Assembly (NCBI GenBank): GCA_958352855.1
Contig: CATWQE010000022.1
Span: 1 to 40,624, forward strand
Length of the DNA stretch: 40,624 nt
Origin: an uncultured Bacillota bacterium
GTDB taxonomy: Bacteria > Bacillota > Clostridia > Lachnospirales > Lachnospiraceae
Direction of reading: 5' to 3'
This document shows, in pieces, positions 39,027 through 40,624 of this stretch. A program made the position numbers and the translations under genes. The notes under the pieces were generated by a model. That model did not search any database. It was not told where the DNA came from and worked only from the letters and a program-made list of their open reading frames with translations. How positions within the stretch are numbered: position 1 is the first letter of the stretch; each line of letters starts with the position of its first letter.

Positions 39027-40466
39027 ATGTCAGACGAGAAAGATTTATTAGAGACAACGAACCCTTCTGAGGTTTCTGAGAATCAGAAGGAAGAAAAAAA
39101 GGACGAATATGAAAAGGTCTGCTTTATGTGCAGACGCCCTGAGAGCAAGGCAGGGAAAATGATTGAGCTGCCGGGGAATATTCATATCTGCACAGATTGT
39201 ATGCAGAGAAGCTTTGATACTATGAATAACAGCAACATCAATTATGATGAATTAATGAGAAATATTCCAAACATGCCTAATATCAGCATGATTGATTTAT
39301 CCTCTCTTCAGAACCAGATTCCCAGGAAGCAGAAAATCAAGAAGAAGCAGGAGCAGCCCAAAGAAAAGGTAGCGCCGAAGGTTTTTGATATTAAAAGTAT
39401 TCCGGCGCCTCATAAAATCAAGGCAAGCCTGGATGAATATGTCATCGGGCAGGAGCATGCAAAAAAAGTAATGTCTGTAGGTGTGTATAACCATTATAAA
39501 CGTGTCTTTGCGGACATGACAGATGATGTGGAAATTGAAAAATCCAATATGCTGATGATTGGACCTACAGGAAGCGGTAAAACTTATATGGTAAAAACCC
39601 TGGCAAGGCTTCTGGATGTACCTCTTGCTATTACGGATGCCACTTCTCTTACAGAGGCAGGCTACATTGGCGATGACATTGAAAGTGTGGTAAGCAAGCT
39701 TCTGGCAGCAGCAGACAATGATGTAGAGCGTGCAGAGCATGGAATTATTTTCATTGACGAGATTGACAAGATTGCCAAAAAGAAGAACACCAATCAGAGG
39801 GATGTCAGCGGAGAAGCAGTACAGCAGGGAATGCTGAAGCTGCTGGAGGGAAGCGAAATTGAGGTTCCGGTAGGCGCTAACAGCAAAAACGCCATGGTGC
39901 CTCTCACAACAGTAAATACCAAGAATATTCTGTTTATTTGCGGCGGCGCCTTTCCTGATTTGGAAGAAATCATTAAGGAACGTCTGAATAAGACGGCGTC
40001 TATTGGTTTCCAGGCAGATTTAAAAGACAAATATGATCAGGATCCAGCCCTTTTGGAAAAAGTGACAGTAGAAGATTTGAAAAAGTTTGGTATGATTCCG
40101 GAATTTCTGGGACGTCTGCCAATTATTTTCTCTTTAAGCGGATTAAGCGCAGATATGCTGGTACAGATTCTGAAAGAGCCTAAGAATGCTATTTTAAAAC
40201 AATATCAGAAGCTTTTGGCGCTGGATGAAGTAAAGCTGGAATTTGAAGACGGAGCTTTGGAAGCAATAGCAGAGATGGCAATGGAGAAACATACAGGAGC
40301 CAGAGCCCTTCGGGCGATTCTGGAAGAATACATGCTGGATATTATGTATGAGATTCCAAAAGATGACAGTATCGGGCAGGTTGTTATTACAAAAGAATAC
40401 ATTCAGCACACAGGAGGACCAAGGATTCTTTTAAGAGGACAGGAGCTTCCTATGCTGGAAGGCTAG
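39027..40466 (+). CDS. clpX: ClpX-type AAA+ protein unfoldase, variant lacking the RKH loop
   Basis: The 479-residue protein has an N-terminal C4 zinc finger (C32, C35, C55, C58), a linker, and an AAA+ module: Walker A GPTGSGKT (179-186), pore loop GYIG (212-215), Walker B FIDE (D244, E245), and the IGF loop (about 326-328) that docks ClpP. The region between Walker B and the sensor strand reads EVPVGANSKNAMVPLTTVNTKN, where standard ClpX has an RKH substrate loop; that motif is absent. The linker KKKQEQPKEKVAPK is longer than usual. ATG 39027 follows AGCAGGA and the promoter. clpP and tig are not adjacent, so a second, standard clpX may exist elsewhere. Confidence 0.9.
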   Translation: MSDEKDLLETTNPSEVSENQKEEKKDEYEKVCFMCRRPESKAGKMIELPGNIHICTDCMQRSFDTMNNSNINYDELMRNIPNMPNISMIDLSSLQNQIPRKQKIKKKQEQPKEKVAPKVFDIKSIPAPHKIKASLDEYVIGQEHAKKVMSVGVYNHYKRVFADMTDDVEIEKSNMLMIGPTGSGKTYMVKTLARLLDVPLAITDATSLTEAGYIGDDIESVVSKLLAAADNDVERAEHGIIFIDEIDKIAKKKNTNQRDVSGEAVQQGMLKLLEGSEIEVPVGANSKNAMVPLTTVNTKNILFICGGAFPDLEEIIKERLNKTASIGFQADLKDKYDQDPALLEKVTVEDLKKFGMIPEFLGRLPIIFSLSGLSADMLVQILKEPKNAILKQYQKLLALDEVKLEFEDGALEAIAEMAMEKHTGARALRAILEEYMLDIMYEIPKDDSIGQVVITKEYIQHTGGPRILLRGQELPMLEG

Positions 40467-40476
40467 AAGTAAATAA

Positions 40477-40543
40477 AAAAGCTATTGAACTTACACATAT
40501 CAGAATTTCTGAATGTTGTTTTTATCAATAGCTTTTGATTTTT
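40477..40543. terminator. bidirectional terminator between clpX and tRNA-Leu
   Basis: A perfect 12-bp stem (AAAAGCTATTGA 40477-40488 with TCAATAGCTTTT 40525-40536) has a small nested hairpin (TCAGA-ATT-TCTGA, 40500-40512) in its loop. T tracts follow on the + strand (to 40543) and on the - strand (the A run 40474-40480), so it can stop transcripts from both sides. Confidence 0.85.
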
Positions 40544-40571
40544 ACATTTTTATTTTTAGACAAAAAAAAGA

Positions 40572-40624
40572 TGCAGGAGATGGGACTTGAACCCACACGA
40601 TATTGCTACCACAGGCACCTGAAG
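40572..40624 (-). tRNA. tRNA-Leu (anticodon CAG), 3' part, cut by the window edge
   Basis: Reading the reverse strand, the window ends within the anticodon loop (TTCAGGT-type; anticodon CAG at 40621-40619). There follows a long class II variable arm (stem of about 5 bp with loop GCAA), a T arm with TTCAAGT (40596-40580), the acceptor 3' strand CTCCTGC and discriminator A (40572). The class II arm, CAG anticodon and A73 identify leucine. The 3' CCA is not encoded. A T run on the reverse strand (40569-40562) ends the transcript. Confidence 0.9.

Overview
The window looks like a chromosomal segment of an AT-rich, Gram-positive Clostridia bacterium, most likely a Lachnospiraceae member (Blautia-like). 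The basis is strong AGGAGG-type ribosome binding sites, sigma-A type promoters, frequent TTG/GTG starts, and the gene set (LepA-HemW, RecD2, CdaA-CdaR, a LexA box of Gram-positive type, LCP and HtrA proteins). Genus is a guess from protein style. No phage, insertion sequence with a transposase, or CRISPR array is visible. Nearly all genes are on the + strand; the exceptions are dacA and a tRNA-Leu cut by the right edge.

Layout. 1-3242: tail of a surface-polysaccharide locus, with the end of a GT2, then a polyprenyl-phosphate sugar synthase-like GT2, DUF2304 and DUF2142 genes, closed by a terminator. 3390-4994: a lone ABC exporter. 5089-6705: an AAA-ATPase/PD-(D/E)XK gene with its own promoter and terminator. 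6766-6932: a strongly self-complementary multi-hairpin element in the lepA leader region. 6974-17580: housekeeping genes lepA, hemW, a CBS-pair protein, SOS-type uvrA, mreB, recD2 and comF. 17684-21652: two unknown membrane proteins, the c-di-AMP synthase cdaA, its partner cdaR, and an HPr gene. 21720-22726: azlC-azlD amino-acid exporter. 22804-36922: a large cell-wall glycopolymer locus (ABC-2 exporter, several glycosyltransferases, a polyprenyl-phosphate sugar phosphotransferase, an LCP ligase), interrupted by a reverse-strand dacA. 37045-40466: htrA and a ClpX variant, separated by a second large structured element. 40572-40624: tRNA-Leu.

How they fit together. The glycopolymer genes form a plausible pathway: WcaJ/WbaP-type initiation on undecaprenyl phosphate, chain building by GT2/GT4 enzymes, flipping by the Wzm/Wzt exporter, and attachment to peptidoglycan by the LCP protein. 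The GT2/DUF2304/DUF2142 trio at the left edge probably decorates a glycan outside the membrane. dacA, mreB and the c-di-AMP pair add a general cell-envelope theme; uvrA, recD2 and comF add DNA repair and uptake.

The least explained features are the two large fold-back elements (6766-6932 and 38772-38924), the two unknown membrane proteins in front of cdaA, the small unknown membrane-anchored protein inside the export locus, and a ClpX that keeps its zinc finger and IGF loop but lacks the canonical RKH loop. There is no gene-free stretch above 300 bases; the longest gaps (6706-6973 and 38758-39026) hold the two structured elements plus promoters.
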